A stretch of DNA of 35,494 bases from Thermoplasmatales archaeon (GTDB taxonomy: Archaea > Thermoplasmatota > E2 > DHVEG-1), in assembly GCA_020341795.1 (NCBI GenBank), contig CP070836.1:1388014-1423507 (forward strand), read 5' to 3'. The translations under genes were made by a program, and so were the position numbers. A model generated the notes under the pieces. It saw nothing but the letters and a program-made list of their open reading frames with translations. It was not told where the DNA came from and searched no databases. Shown piece after piece: positions 1 to 7,817 of this stretch. Within the stretch, counting starts at the first letter, position 1. Each line of letters opens with the position of its first letter.

Positions 1-398
1 ACTAAAATCCCTGAATCTTGATTGTATCCTCCAGAATTTCTAATAATTAGATCTTTAATTACACAGCTATCAGATTTGATTTTTATTACAAAATTATTGT
101 AGTCACCATCAATTATTGTTTGTTTTTCTCCCATAATTGATACTCTTTTTTCAATTTCTATGTTTTCAAGATATACCCCATCAAAAACATATATTGTATC
201 TCCATTTGTAGCATTTTCTAATGCATCTCTAATTTGATTATATGGATTTTCTAAGGTTCCGAACCATGGCCCATTTATATTGTCATCATCTACATAGATT
301 ATTTCACTGTTTATAGATATTGATTTATCAGCAATTATATGGTTAGCATTAGTAATTAAAAAAAGCAAAACAGTAATAATTAATAATATTTTATTCAA
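1..398 (-). CDS. Secreted beta-helix repeat protein, N-terminal part (runs off the left edge)
   Basis: This open frame continues past the window edge, so only about 132 N-terminal residues are visible. It starts at a TTG (398) preceded by AGGGA, with an in-frame TAG four codons upstream. The N-terminus (NKILLIITVLLFLITNA) is a clear signal peptide. After it comes IYVDDDN, then GPWFGT..NPY..I.DAL.NA..GDTIYV..G.Y.ENI, the typical opening of archaeal right-handed parallel beta-helix (NosD/pectate-lyase-like) surface proteins. The following 'IMGE...IIDG' and 'IKDLIIRNSGG' look like the first helix rungs. Such proteins are exported and often bind or cleave polysaccharide, but the catalytic part lies outside the window, so no enzymatic function can be assigned. 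Confidence 0.8.
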   Translation of the reverse strand, partial: MNKILLIITVLLFLITNANHIIADKSISINSEIIYVDDDNINGPWFGTLENPYNQIRDALENATNGDTIYVFDGVYLENIEIEKRVSIMGEKQTIIDGDYNNFVIKIKSDSCVIKDLIIRNSGGYNQDSGIL

Positions 399-489
399 TA
401 TAATTCCCTAAATAACACTATTTTTATTTAATTATATAAAATTTATCCCATATTTTTATAAAATATCATGCAATATTAAAAAATTTCTT

Positions 490-1062
490 TTATAATAGCC
501 CAATTCTTTTCAATTCAAAAAAACAATTTGCACAAGCTTCAGCATCTATTAATGCATCATGTGCGTTTTCAAGTTTTTCTCCAAACAATAAAAAGTAAAG
601 CTCTGATAATGACGGACATTGTCTACTTCCGTTTACTCTAAAATTCATACAATAGTCTAATACTGGTTTTGATGTCATCGTGCAGAATTTTGAATAATAT
701 TTTAAAAAATCAGGTATATCCTTTCTAAGTAACTCTCCTCTAACAACTCCATAATCATATGCTATATTATGAGCAACTAATACTTTTGCGAAATTTAAAT
801 CGCTTAAAAAATGGTGAAGAGCATAATCCATATCAACTCCCTCCTCTAAGGCTCTTTCCATTGTAATACCATGTATTTTTTGAACCCTCTTAGGAATATA
901 ATATCCTTCTGGTTTTATGATCAAACTATTTTTTGATTTAATCTCTCTATTTTCATCAACAAGGAGCCAAGCGATCTGAAGTATACGTGGCCAACTCTGG
1001 TAATCAGAAACAGGGCCAGAGGGTAAACCAGTTGTTTCAGTATCAAAAAAAAGATATGTCAA
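490..1062 (-). CDS. DEDDh-family 3'-5' exonuclease (DnaQ/PolC-epsilon-like)
   Basis: A 190-residue single-domain exonuclease of the RNase T/DnaQ superfamily, which removes nucleotides from 3' ends using two metal ions. All five catalytic positions are visible: D7 and E9 in FDTETTG (Exo I), D103 after HN at 98-99 (Exo II), and H168 and D173 in AHDALIDA (Exo III). The His makes it the DEDDh subtype. The start is a TTG at 1062; a GGGGG Shine-Dalgarno sequence sits exactly 11 nt upstream, the same spacing used by the TFB gene in this window. No polymerase or helicase domain is fused, so the substrate (DNA repair intermediate or RNA) is open. Its neighbours are regulators and do not clarify the role. 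Confidence 0.88.
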   Translation of the reverse strand: MTYLFFDTETTGLPSGPVSDYQSWPRILQIAWLLVDENREIKSKNSLIIKPEGYYIPKRVQKIHGITMERALEEGVDMDYALHHFLSDLNFAKVLVAHNIAYDYGVVRGELLRKDIPDFLKYYSKFCTMTSKPVLDYCMNFRVNGSRQCPSLSELYFLLFGEKLENAHDALIDAEACANCFFELKRIGLL

Positions 1063-1180
1063 ATTATATCTTGCCCCCTATAACTACTTTAAATATAACA
1101 TTAATGATTATTATAATTTTTCATTATTGTATTATTATCAAATTGATTATAACATATTGTAACCTTAATTTATCTAATAT

Positions 1181-1723
1181 CTAATCAAAAGAATCTATTA
1201 TAAATTGTTGTAAATTTTTTATTTTTGGATTCTTTATCCTTTTCACTCTAATTAGAAACATTATCTTTATTAAATCATACCTTTGTACATAACCCTGATA
1301 GGTTTTATTTAATAGCTCGCAGAATAGTTTAGCATTTTTTATTGTTTTTAGCCTTAAAAAAATAATCCAGTCATAATTACCATGTGTATAATAACTGTGT
1401 TCAATTTCAACATTTACTTTAGATAAAAGATCCTCTATATTAGTTAATAATATTTGTTCACTAAGTTTTTTATCTAACCGACGGAGTGTTCTTTTAATTA
1501 ATAAGATATAATATTTTAAACCTTTTTTTTCTTCATCAACAATTACTGTATAACCCCATATCGTAAGATTCTTTTCTAAATTTTTTATAATCCTTCATAC
1601 TTTCTGACGTGAAAAATCTAATTTAATTGAAATTTCATTAATACTTTTATTTGCATTTTTTTGAAGTTCATTTAAAATCAGTTGAGTATCTACATCAGTT
1701 TTATCTTTAGAACTTTTTGCCAT
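1181..1723 (-). pseudogene. Lrp/AsnC-family transcriptional regulator interrupted by one in-frame TGA
   Basis: Reading from the ATG at 1723 gives a 180-codon frame ending TAG at 1181, continuous except for a TGA at 1597-1595 (codon 43). Residues 12-60 form a helix-turn-helix (NELQKNANKSINEISIKL.FSRQKV[stop]RIIKNLEKN). Residues 90-175 resemble the RAM/AsnC ligand-binding domain (HSYYTHGNYDWIIFL, then a C-terminal NPK motif). From memory of related archaeal regulators the stop falls where a tryptophan (SRQKVWRII) is usual, so one G-to-A change explains it. There is no frameshift or deletion. Several genes here, such as the serine hydrolase and the UbiD-family gene, use TGA as a normal stop, so a general code change is unlikely. 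A recent nonsense mutation, a sequencing error or read-through are all possible. Confidence 0.75.
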
Positions 1724-1835
1724 ATTATCAGATTTTTTTAAGTAATATAGTATAGTATTGATATATTTTTATATTGCAACGTCTTCTATTATAAAAAAGA
1801 AAAATTGAATTTTCATCTTTTCTCTGAATATATCT

Positions 1836-2201
1836 TTAGTCAACTGGGGCAATTTCAGTAAACCCCTTTGCTAGTAATCTATCAAGTTGTTTGGATATTG
1901 TACTTGGATGCATATCATATCTTGATAAAACAGTATGGCAAAGAATAATCAATAATATATTATCAGTGGTTTTATTCCTTTGAAAATCTATTAACTTTTT
2001 ACACTTAATAACAAAATTTTTTATAATATAAAATCTTATGTAATAGTCGATATTTTTTTCAAGATATCTACTAAGATATCTCAAAATAATCTTTGAAATT
2101 TTCATTTTTCTGGAAATATCTCTTATATGTAAACCTGAATCTGAATTAATGAAATTATAAATCTTTTTCCTACTTTCAAGATTTGGATTAATTTTTTTCA
2201 T
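1836..2201 (-). CDS. Winged-helix transcriptional regulator, probably decaying
   Basis: A 121-residue protein starting at ATG 2201 (AGGTTG just upstream). Residues 10-50 (SRKKIYNFINSDSGLHIRDISR..KIS) match the first winged helix of archaeal tandem-wHTH regulators, and residues 85-121 (MHPSTISKQLDRLLAKGFTEIAPV) match the second recognition helix and wing. The part between is short and lacks the usual glycine turn of the first wing. The C-terminus stops where relatives, as I recall them, continue beyond 'APV'. After the TAA the same frame stays open for at least 20 codons, which fits a recent truncation. It would bind DNA if functional; the target is unknown. It is divergent from the serine hydrolase gene, which it could regulate. 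It may be a pseudogene in progress. Confidence 0.55.
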   Translation of the reverse strand: MKKINPNLESRKKIYNFINSDSGLHIRDISRKMKISKIILRYLSRYLEKNIDYYIRFYIIKNFVIKCKKLIDFQRNKTTDNILLIILCHTVLSRYDMHPSTISKQLDRLLAKGFTEIAPVD

Positions 2202-2344
2202 AGCAACCTACAAATCATTCTATATATTATTTATATTTATATTCACTCCATTATAATACAATTATCCACCTTGGTATATAAAATTATTGATAAATTAAAA
2301 TTTTTAACAAAATTATTCTTATAATCAGCAATATTATTATTTTT

Positions 2345-2368
2345 TAAAAAATGAAAATTCATTTTTTA
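2345..2368. repeat. 11-bp inverted repeat upstream of the serine hydrolase gene
   Basis: AAAAAATGAA and TTCATTTTTT are exact reverse complements separated by AA, and one further T/A pair extends each arm to 11 bp. It lies in the 254-bp divergent intergenic region between the winged-helix gene and the serine hydrolase gene, upstream of TATA-like boxes (2375-2387 and 2410-2423). It could be an operator for the adjacent regulator. In such AT-rich DNA a chance palindrome is a real alternative. Confidence 0.35.
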
Positions 2369-2455
2369 TAAATTGATATTTATAATGTGTAAATTTTTTA
2401 AAAGGATGATTTATTTATATTATGGATTTGTTTCAATTTAGTGGAGAATAAAACA

Positions 2456-3802
2456 ATGGAAAAAAACATTTTTAAAAAATGTTTAGTACCTTTTATTGTA
2501 TTACTATTGGTAGGATCAAATTTTATATCAGTATCAGCTAATCATGATTCTGAAAATAAAGTTAAATTAAACCTAACTGATGAACACAGAAATGAAATTA
2601 AAAATATATTTTTCGATCTGAAAATTTCATTATTTATGAAACTTGCAAGATTTCCATCTATTTCTGCATGTATTATAAACGATAATCAGGTTATCTGGTC
2701 AAAAGGCTATGGATATTACGACCTTAAAAATAAAAAAGAAGCCACTTCAGATACAATTTACATTATCGCTTCAATTACAAAAACCATTGTAGGAACTGCA
2801 TTAATGCAACTATGGGAACAAGAGCTTTTTGATCTTGATGAAGATGTAAATAATTATTTACCTTTTAGTTTAAGAAATCCAAATTTTCCTGATGAACCTA
2901 TTACATTTAGAATGCTTCTTTCTCATACATCAAGTTTAAATGTAAATAAAAGAAATGAGTATTATTGGATTAATAATTCTGAAGATCCACCTTTTGATTT
3001 CTTTCCTATGCCATATTTAGAAGAATTTCTTATCCCTGGGGGAAAATATTATCATGAAGATATTTGGAGTAATACACATAAACCAGGAGAGCGAGCAAGG
3101 TATGCAAATGTTGGATTTGACATTATTTCTTACCTTGTTGAAATAATATCAGGTGAACCCTTTCTATTATATTGTCAACATCAGATCTTTGATCCATTAG
3201 AAATGTATAACACAAGTTTTAATTTATCAACATTGAATATAGATAATGTAGCACTTCCATACTATACTTATCTAGGTAAATATTATCAAATCAATGAACT
3301 CACCTTTATATATGGAGATGATACTCCTCCATATCCTTATTGGAAAATGCGGGCTTATCCTGCTGGAGGACTTTATACATCGATTGATGATCTTTCTCAT
3401 TTTCTTATTGCTCATATGAATGATGGTATCTATGAGGATACACGAATTTTAGAAAAAGAAACAGTTGACCTTATGCATACAATCCAACCAAATAATGAAC
3501 TTGGATATGGATTTGCATGGATGGAATACCCTATAAGTGAAAAATATTCAGCAACAGGACATGGTGGTGATATAGTAGGTGTTGACACATGGATGCTTTT
3601 TATACCATCTGAGGAAATTGGTGTTATTTATTTTGCAAATGGTAATCCTGCTTATGGTCTTCTTACATCGGATATTGGATTTATCATAGTTCAGTTTCTA
3701 TTGTATTCATTGTTTAGGAAAGGTGGACTTCCCTCGAGATCTTTTTTAAAAACGATTTATAATCCGCGTTCCTCATTTTTGAATATAGATACTATTGAAT
3801 GA
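2456..3802 (+). CDS. Secreted serine hydrolase, beta-lactamase/penicillin-binding-protein-like family
   Basis: A 448-residue exported enzyme of the class C beta-lactamase/esterase fold. Numbering from ATG 2456: a signal peptide covers about 1-28; the nucleophile motif SITK is at 106-109 (SxxK); YAN at 216-218 is the YxN motif; and HGG at 369-371 replaces the KTG box, as is common in this family. All three active-site motifs are intact. An upstream in-frame GTG exists at 2441, but GGAG at 2443-2446 lies inside that extension and is spaced 9 nt from the ATG, so the ATG is preferred. Family members hydrolyse esters, peptides or D-amino-acid substrates; the substrate here is unknown. An archaeon lacks murein, so resistance or cell-wall roles should not be assumed. 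Flanking genes are degenerate regulators. Confidence 0.88.
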   Translation: MEKNIFKKCLVPFIVLLLVGSNFISVSANHDSENKVKLNLTDEHRNEIKNIFFDLKISLFMKLARFPSISACIINDNQVIWSKGYGYYDLKNKKEATSDTIYIIASITKTIVGTALMQLWEQELFDLDEDVNNYLPFSLRNPNFPDEPITFRMLLSHTSSLNVNKRNEYYWINNSEDPPFDFFPMPYLEEFLIPGGKYYHEDIWSNTHKPGERARYANVGFDIISYLVEIISGEPFLLYCQHQIFDPLEMYNTSFNLSTLNIDNVALPYYTYLGKYYQINELTFIYGDDTPPYPYWKMRAYPAGGLYTSIDDLSHFLIAHMNDGIYEDTRILEKETVDLMHTIQPNNELGYGFAWMEYPISEKYSATGHGGDIVGVDTWMLFIPSEEIGVIYFANGNPAYGLLTSDIGFIIVQFLLYSLFRKGGLPSRSFLKTIYNPRSSFLNIDTIE

Positions 3803-3887
3803 ATTATACAACAATAAACAGTATAATTATTTTATTTATTGTAAAAAGATGTATTTAATTTGAAATTATTATTAAAAATTTGAATTT

Positions 3888-4088
3888 TTAAAAAAATTCA
3901 TTTATTTTCTCAGTATTTGGATTTTCTATACCATTTATTTCAAGAGGAAATAGTACTTCTAGAATCTTTACATCTGTAATAAGATCTCTAAGGCGATGAT
4001 AAAAAACCTCGACAGCATTTTTAATTAGATTAATATTTCTCGCATTGACTATAATCATCCAGTTATAAACACCAGAACCATAAAACAT
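3888..4088 (-). pseudogene. C-terminal remnant of an Lrp/AsnC-like regulator
   Basis: A 66-codon frame whose protein matches only the end of the AsnC ligand-binding domain: GVYNWMIIV, then K..EV..., then ILEVLFPL..NGIENPN. It parallels residues 110-175 of the broken regulator at 1181-1723 (GNYDWIIFL ... KIMFL....RIKNPK). No helix-turn-helix is encoded upstream; the codon immediately before the ATG is TAG, and the remaining 185 bp to the TFB gene have no related frame. I read it as a leftover of a second copy of the regulator. A stand-alone ligand-binding (RAM-type) protein is the alternative. Confidence 0.5.
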
Positions 4089-4197
4089 CTAAAAAATGAT
4101 TTGGGAAAAGAATAATTTAATTCAACAATGAAAAAATCAGTTCAACACTCAAAAATCAACACCCCATTTTTTTATTCCTTAAAATATAGGAAAATTA

Positions 4198-4207
4198 TTT
4201 ATATAAG
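4198..4207 (+). promoter_or_regulatory. TATA box of the TFB gene
   Basis: TTTATATAAG is a near-ideal archaeal TATA box. Transcription would start about 26 nt downstream, near 4228, giving a leader of roughly 47 nt that carries the GGGGGA ribosome-binding site at 4258-4263, 11 nt before the ATG at 4275. The intergenic stretch 4089-4274 holds nothing else I recognise. Confidence 0.6.
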
Positions 4208-4274
4208 TTCTTTATTGTCGTTTAAAAGCATATCGCAAAGTATTTAATAAATAAAATGGGGGAAATGTGCCAAA

Positions 4275-5225
4275 ATGATGCCAAGTGAGAAGAAAAAAAA
4301 AGAAAAACCAAGTATTGAAGAAATAACTAGATGCCCTCAATGTTCAGGCACACATCTAACAAAAGATTATTCCCGAGCTGAACTTGTATGTGAAGATTGT
4401 GGTCTTGTAATTGATGAAGATTTCATTGATCATGGACCTGAATGGCGAGCTTTTGACTCTGATCAGAGAGAAAAACGTGCACGAGTTGGAGCACCTATGA
4501 CATACACAATACATGACAAAGGTCTATCAACTATGATTGGTTGGAAAAACCGTGACTCATACGGTAAATCAATCCCAACACGTAACAGAGCACAACTATA
4601 TAGGTTAAGAAAATGGCAGAGACGTATCCGTATTAGCGATGCAACAGAACGAAACCTTGCTTTTGCATTGTCAGAACTTGACCGTATGGCTTCTGGTATG
4701 GGTCTTCCAAGAAATGTTCGTGAAACAGCTGCTATGATTTACCGAAAAGCAGTTCTTAAAAACCTTATTCGAGGTAGAAGTATAGAAGGTGTATCTGCAG
4801 CTGCATTATATGCAGCTTGTCGTCAATGTAATGTTCCACGAACACTTGATGAAATAGCTGGCTCATCCAGAGTTTCAAGAAAAGAAATCGGAAGAACATA
4901 TCGTTTTATTGCCCGAGAGCTAGGACTTAAATTAATGCCAACAAGTCCACAGGATTACATCTCAAGGTTCTGTAGTGAACTAAAGCTATCAGGTGACGTT
5001 CAATCGAAAGCAATAGAAATTCTAAAAGATGCTGCTGACAAAGAGCTAACAAGCGGTCGTGGTCCAACTGGTGTAGCCGCTGCATCTATTTATATCGCAT
5101 CTATTCTCTGTGGTGAAAGAAGAACCCAAAGAGAAGTTGCAGATGTAGCAGGTGTCACAGAGGTTACAATTAGAAACCGTTACAAGGAACTTGCAGAGAG
5201 ACTAGACATAGACATAATTCTTTAA
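4275..5225 (+). CDS. tfb: Transcription initiation factor IIB (TFB)
   Basis: The archaeal TFIIB homologue, which binds the TBP-TATA complex and recruits RNA polymerase. The 316-residue protein has an N-terminal zinc ribbon (C20, C23, C39, C42; CPQC and CEDCG), a B-reader/linker segment (GPEWRAFD onward, about 54-80), and two cyclin-like repeats (about 110-200 and 205-305). The second repeat contains [16 protein letters not shown] and the DNA-recognition helix near [12 protein letters not shown]. Length and order are those of a full, functional TFB. The start is one of two adjacent ATGs (4275, 4278) behind GGGGGA. The rRNA methyltransferase follows 23 bp downstream across a T-rich stretch and may be cotranscribed. 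Confidence 0.97.
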   Translation: MMPSEKKKKEKPSIEEITRCPQCSGTHLTKDYSRAELVCEDCGLVIDEDFIDHGPEWRAFDSDQREKRARVGAPMTYTIHDKGLSTMIGWKNRDSYGKSIPTRNRAQLYRLRKWQRRIRISDATERNLAFALSELDRMASGMGLPRNVRETAAMIYRKAVLKNLIRGRSIEGVSAAALYAACRQCNVPRTLDEIAGSSRVSRKEIGRTYRFIARELGLKLMPTSPQDYISRFCSELKLSGDVQSKAIEILKDAADKELTSGRGPTGVAAASIYIASILCGERRTQREVADVAGVTEVTIRNRYKELAERLDIDIIL

Positions 5226-5226
5226 A

Positions 5227-5247
5227 TCTCTCTATTTTCTCTTTTTT
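5227..5247 (+). terminator. T-rich tract between TFB and rlmE
   Basis: A pyrimidine run (TCTCTCTATTTTCTCTTTTTTT) directly follows the TFB stop codon. Archaeal RNA polymerase can terminate on U-rich tracts alone, so this may end or attenuate the TFB transcript. Because the next ATG begins immediately after it, partial read-through or a separate promoter inside tfb would be needed for rlmE. Confidence 0.4.
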
Positions 5248-5248
5248 T

Positions 5249-5851
5249 ATGACTCGTTGGTATACTGATAAAAAACATGAACATTTTTACAAAGAATCAA
5301 AAAAACATGGTTACCGTGCACGCTCAGCATTCAAACTTAAACAAATCCAGAATAAATACAAAATAATAAAAAAAGACGACATAGTAATAGATCTTGGTGC
5401 CGCTCCAGGTGGATGGAGTCAAGTTGTAAGAGAAATAGTCGGAGAAAAAGGACGTGTTATTGGAATTGATTTAATTTCAATACAAACCTTAAATGGTGCT
5501 ATTTTTCTTAAAGGTGATATGACAAAACAGGAGTCTATTGATGAACTTACTAAGATCCTTGATGAAAAAAAAGCTGATGTAATAATATCTGACATGTCAC
5601 CGAACATTTCTGGAAATTACTCTATTGATCAAGCAAAAAGCATATATTTATGTGAGCAAGCATTTAAAACTGTTGAAATTTTATTAAAACATAATGGACA
5701 TTTTATTTGCAAAGTTTTTGAAGGAGAAGATTTAGAAAACTTTATTCAAATTCTATTAAGTAGATTTAGATTCGTAAAACGTTTCTCTCCGGCTGCATCA
5801 CGAAAAAGTAGTAGTGAGATTTATATTATTGCTCAGTTTTTTAAGAAGTAA
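5249..5851 (+). CDS. rlmE: 23S rRNA 2'-O-ribose methyltransferase, RlmE/RrmJ (FtsJ) family
   Basis: A 200-residue SAM-dependent methyltransferase that 2'-O-methylates a uridine in the peptidyl-transferase A-loop of 23S rRNA (U2552 in E. coli numbering). The catalytic tetrad K-D-K-E is complete at K29, D115, K155 and E190, each exactly nine positions before the E. coli residues (38, 124, 164, 199). SAM motif I is DLGAAPGGW (48-56), and DMSPN (115-119) surrounds the catalytic Asp. No TRAM or other extension is present. It lies 23 bp after tfb on the same strand and converges on the ACT-domain gene, with four bases between the two stops. Confidence 0.93.
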   Translation: MTRWYTDKKHEHFYKESKKHGYRARSAFKLKQIQNKYKIIKKDDIVIDLGAAPGGWSQVVREIVGEKGRVIGIDLISIQTLNGAIFLKGDMTKQESIDELTKILDEKKADVIISDMSPNISGNYSIDQAKSIYLCEQAFKTVEILLKHNGHFICKVFEGEDLENFIQILLSRFRFVKRFSPAASRKSSSEIYIIAQFFKK

Positions 5852-5855
5852 TTGC

Positions 5856-6500
5856 TTATCGATGACATAGTCTGTATAAAACTTGATATGCACTTAAGAT
5901 ATCTTTTTCATCTACAAAAAATAACATTTCTGGAACACAGCTAATTATTTCCATTATATTTATTCCATTGAGAGCTAGTTCATTTGTTATTATACTTGCT
6001 ATACCTGGTGTATTTACTGCTTCTGGATGCAAGTGCATGTTGATTTCTCCTAGATTTTTATCTATTTTAATTATTTTTTTCTCTGGAAACAGTCTTTGAA
6101 TTTTTTCTAAGTTTTTTTCATCTACAAGTATTTTCATAGATTCATCTGCTTGAATAATTCTTAGTACGTCACCTCTATTGTAATATATTATTGAAAATAA
6201 TTTTGGTAGTAGATTTTGTACTTCATCATCTTTTATTAATGCAACATTTGCTAGTTTACTCTTAGTTGATATTGTTGCTTGTCTAAGTATTTTACTTGAT
6301 TTATTAAATAAATCAGTGATTTTTTCTGGTTTATATCTTCTTATTGCACTTATAACAGCATCTATTGTTGCATCGATTTTTTGCTCTTTTATTAGATATT
6401 TTCCAAGTGCTCTCGAGTTTCTTAGTCCTCTACTTAGATCTCTTCTGAGGCAAGGGCTATTATCTAGTATTTTCCATACCTGTTCTGTGATATTATACAT
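5856..6500 (-). CDS. ACT-domain protein with an N-terminal helical domain, probable regulator
   Basis: A 214-residue protein. Residues 1-75 are helical and HTH-like (VWKILDNSPCLRRDLSRGLRNSRALGKYL). Residues 80-145 contain a beta-alpha segment (KLANVALIKDDE...), and residues 145-214 have the ACT pattern HPEAVNTPGIASIITNELA.NGINIMEII, followed by MLFFVDEKDILSAYQVL. ACT domains bind amino acids and usually regulate enzymes or transcription, so a small-molecule sensor is likely; the ligand is unknown. No catalytic domain is attached. Upstream of the ATG (6500) a TATA-like stretch lies about 20-30 bp away with no Shine-Dalgarno sequence, suggesting a leaderless message. It is divergent from the prenyltransferase gene. 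Confidence 0.6.
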   Translation of the reverse strand: MYNITEQVWKILDNSPCLRRDLSRGLRNSRALGKYLIKEQKIDATIDAVISAIRRYKPEKITDLFNKSSKILRQATISTKSKLANVALIKDDEVQNLLPKLFSIIYYNRGDVLRIIQADESMKILVDEKNLEKIQRLFPEKKIIKIDKNLGEINMHLHPEAVNTPGIASIITNELALNGINIMEIISCVPEMLFFVDEKDILSAYQVLYRLCHR

Positions 6501-6848
6501 ATTTGGTAATATTTATGTAAAGGTTTATTAATTTTTGCCATAAATAGCAGATTTTTTTTAAATATCATTACAAAATGATTTTTTATGTCAATTTATAATA
6601 ATTTATGTTATTTATAAATTTTTTTTTACCTTTTCTGTCATATGATTTATATATATTATAAACAATTATAATTAAAAATACACTTTCACTAAAAATTATC
6701 ACACAAAAACTATATAACTACTATAAAGATTAACAATGTTAATCTTTCCGCAAATAAATTAATATTAAAATTAAACGAAAAAAATATATATACGATATAA
6801 CAAATATATAATAAATAATCTGTCAACTTAATAATAAATTGGGGGACA
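6501..6848. other. 348-bp AT-rich divergent intergenic region
   Basis: No credible coding frame or RNA gene is visible. It separates the ACT-domain gene (minus strand) from the prenyltransferase (plus strand). It contains several TATA-like stretches (about 6648-6662, 6783-6792 and 6803-6812), the long inverted repeat at 6725-6747, and the GGGGGA ribosome-binding site at 6841-6846. Its length and the palindrome suggest regulated divergent promoters. Confidence 0.5.
6725..6747. repeat. Perfect 10-bp inverted repeat (candidate operator)
   Basis: AAAGATTAAC, spacer AAT, then GTTAATCTTT: a perfect 23-bp interrupted palindrome in the divergent region between the ACT-domain gene and the prenyltransferase. 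It lies about 35 bp upstream of the TATA-like box nearest the prenyltransferase start, a plausible activator or repressor position. It contains GC pairs in symmetric positions and is not a simple AT run. There is no poly-T tail, so a terminator is less likely. Confidence 0.5.
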
Positions 6849-6857
6849 GTGAAATTA

Positions 6858-7817
6858 ATGACTAAAGTAAATAATATCAAATTAAATCATTTCTTTAACG
6901 AAACTTTGAGAGATGTTGACAGAAAAATATCAGATACAATTAAAGATCAGCAAATCAGATCATTATTGGATGGTGGAAAAAGACTCAGATCATTATTAGC
7001 TCAACTAGCATTTAAAACATGCACTAAAGGTACAGAATCACAAAAACAATATCATAAATCTTTAGAGGGGACAGTGAGCATTGAACTTGCTCATTCAGCA
7101 TCACTTGTTCACGATGACATTATAGATAAAGATGTAATGCGAAGAGGCAAACCTTCTTATTATAAAAAAGAAGGAGTAGGAAAAGCTCTTCTAATAGGAC
7201 ATAAAATGCTATCTGAAGGTTTTAGAATAGCACTTAGCCATGGAAAAGATATTGCAAAGTTATATGTTGATTCATGGAATGAAGTAGTTAACGGTGAAAT
7301 TGACGAAGTAGATTTTAATAAAAATGGAAATAACACATATATGTCTGCAAAAGGACAAATTTTTGAAGCATATAATAAAATAATCAATATGAAAACTGCA
7401 GCATTATTCTCATCTGCATGTAAAGCAGGAGCTCTTGAAGCAGATATGGCTGGAGACATCTTAAGAGTCTTTGCAGATTATGGTCGAGAAATTGGTCTTG
7501 CATATCAACTAGCAGATGATCTTGTTGATCTTGCACAAGGTGAGATGATTGACAGTGTAATTATTCCACTTTTAAACAGATTTGAAAATAAACAAAAAGT
7601 CGGTGTTTTAAATAAAAGAGAAATTAAAAGATTATTTGCTAAAAATGAAGATAAAATTAAGAAATACTACGTTAATGAAATTAAAAAACATGTTAAAAAG
7701 GCAGAAGAACTTAGTAAATCAGATATCATACCAAAATCTTCATATACAGAACTTTTAGTAGATGCACCAGCATATATTATCAACAGAATGTTAAATGAAA
7801 TAAAAATAACAATTTAA
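6858..7817 (+). CDS. Trans-isoprenyl diphosphate synthase (polyprenyl synthetase family)
   Basis: An all-helical class I prenyltransferase that condenses isopentenyl diphosphate onto allylic diphosphates, in the pathway to archaeal ether lipids or polyprenols. Visible motifs are GGKRLRS, the first Asp-rich motif DDIIDKD..RRGKP, and the second Asp-rich motif QLADDLVD. The residue five positions before the first Asp is Ala (ASLVHDD), whereas archaeal GGPP synthases usually carry a bulky aromatic there; long-chain synthases carry Ala. After the second motif the usual GK..G.DL..GK.T segment is missing. So it may be a long-chain or atypical synthase and not the standard GGPP synthase. An in-frame GTG lies at 6849, but GGGGGA sits 11 nt before ATG 6858, exactly as at tfb. 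Its stop overlaps that of the convergent gene. Confidence 0.88.
   Translation: MTKVNNIKLNHFFNETLRDVDRKISDTIKDQQIRSLLDGGKRLRSLLAQLAFKTCTKGTESQKQYHKSLEGTVSIELAHSASLVHDDIIDKDVMRRGKPSYYKKEGVGKALLIGHKMLSEGFRIALSHGKDIAKLYVDSWNEVVNGEIDEVDFNKNGNNTYMSAKGQIFEAYNKIINMKTAALFSSACKAGALEADMAGDILRVFADYGREIGLAYQLADDLVDLAQGEMIDSVIIPLLNRFENKQKVGVLNKREIKRLFAKNEDKIKKYYVNEIKKHVKKAEELSKSDIIPKSSYTELLVDAPAYIINRMLNEIKITI

Noticed and set aside
987-1184. 65-residue plus-strand frame
   Set aside because: It lies antisense to the start and promoter region of the exonuclease gene and has low-complexity I/L/Y/N composition.
1595-1597. TGA as selenocysteine or as a reassigned tryptophan codon
   Set aside because: The position is a tryptophan site in a DNA-binding domain, not a redox site, and several genes here use TGA as an ordinary stop (serine hydrolase, UbiD family). 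A simple nonsense mutation is more likely.
2456-3802. Antibiotic-resistance beta-lactamase
   Set aside because: The SxxK/YxN/HxG set is shared by many esterases and peptidases of this fold. In an archaeon without murein a resistance role is unsupported.
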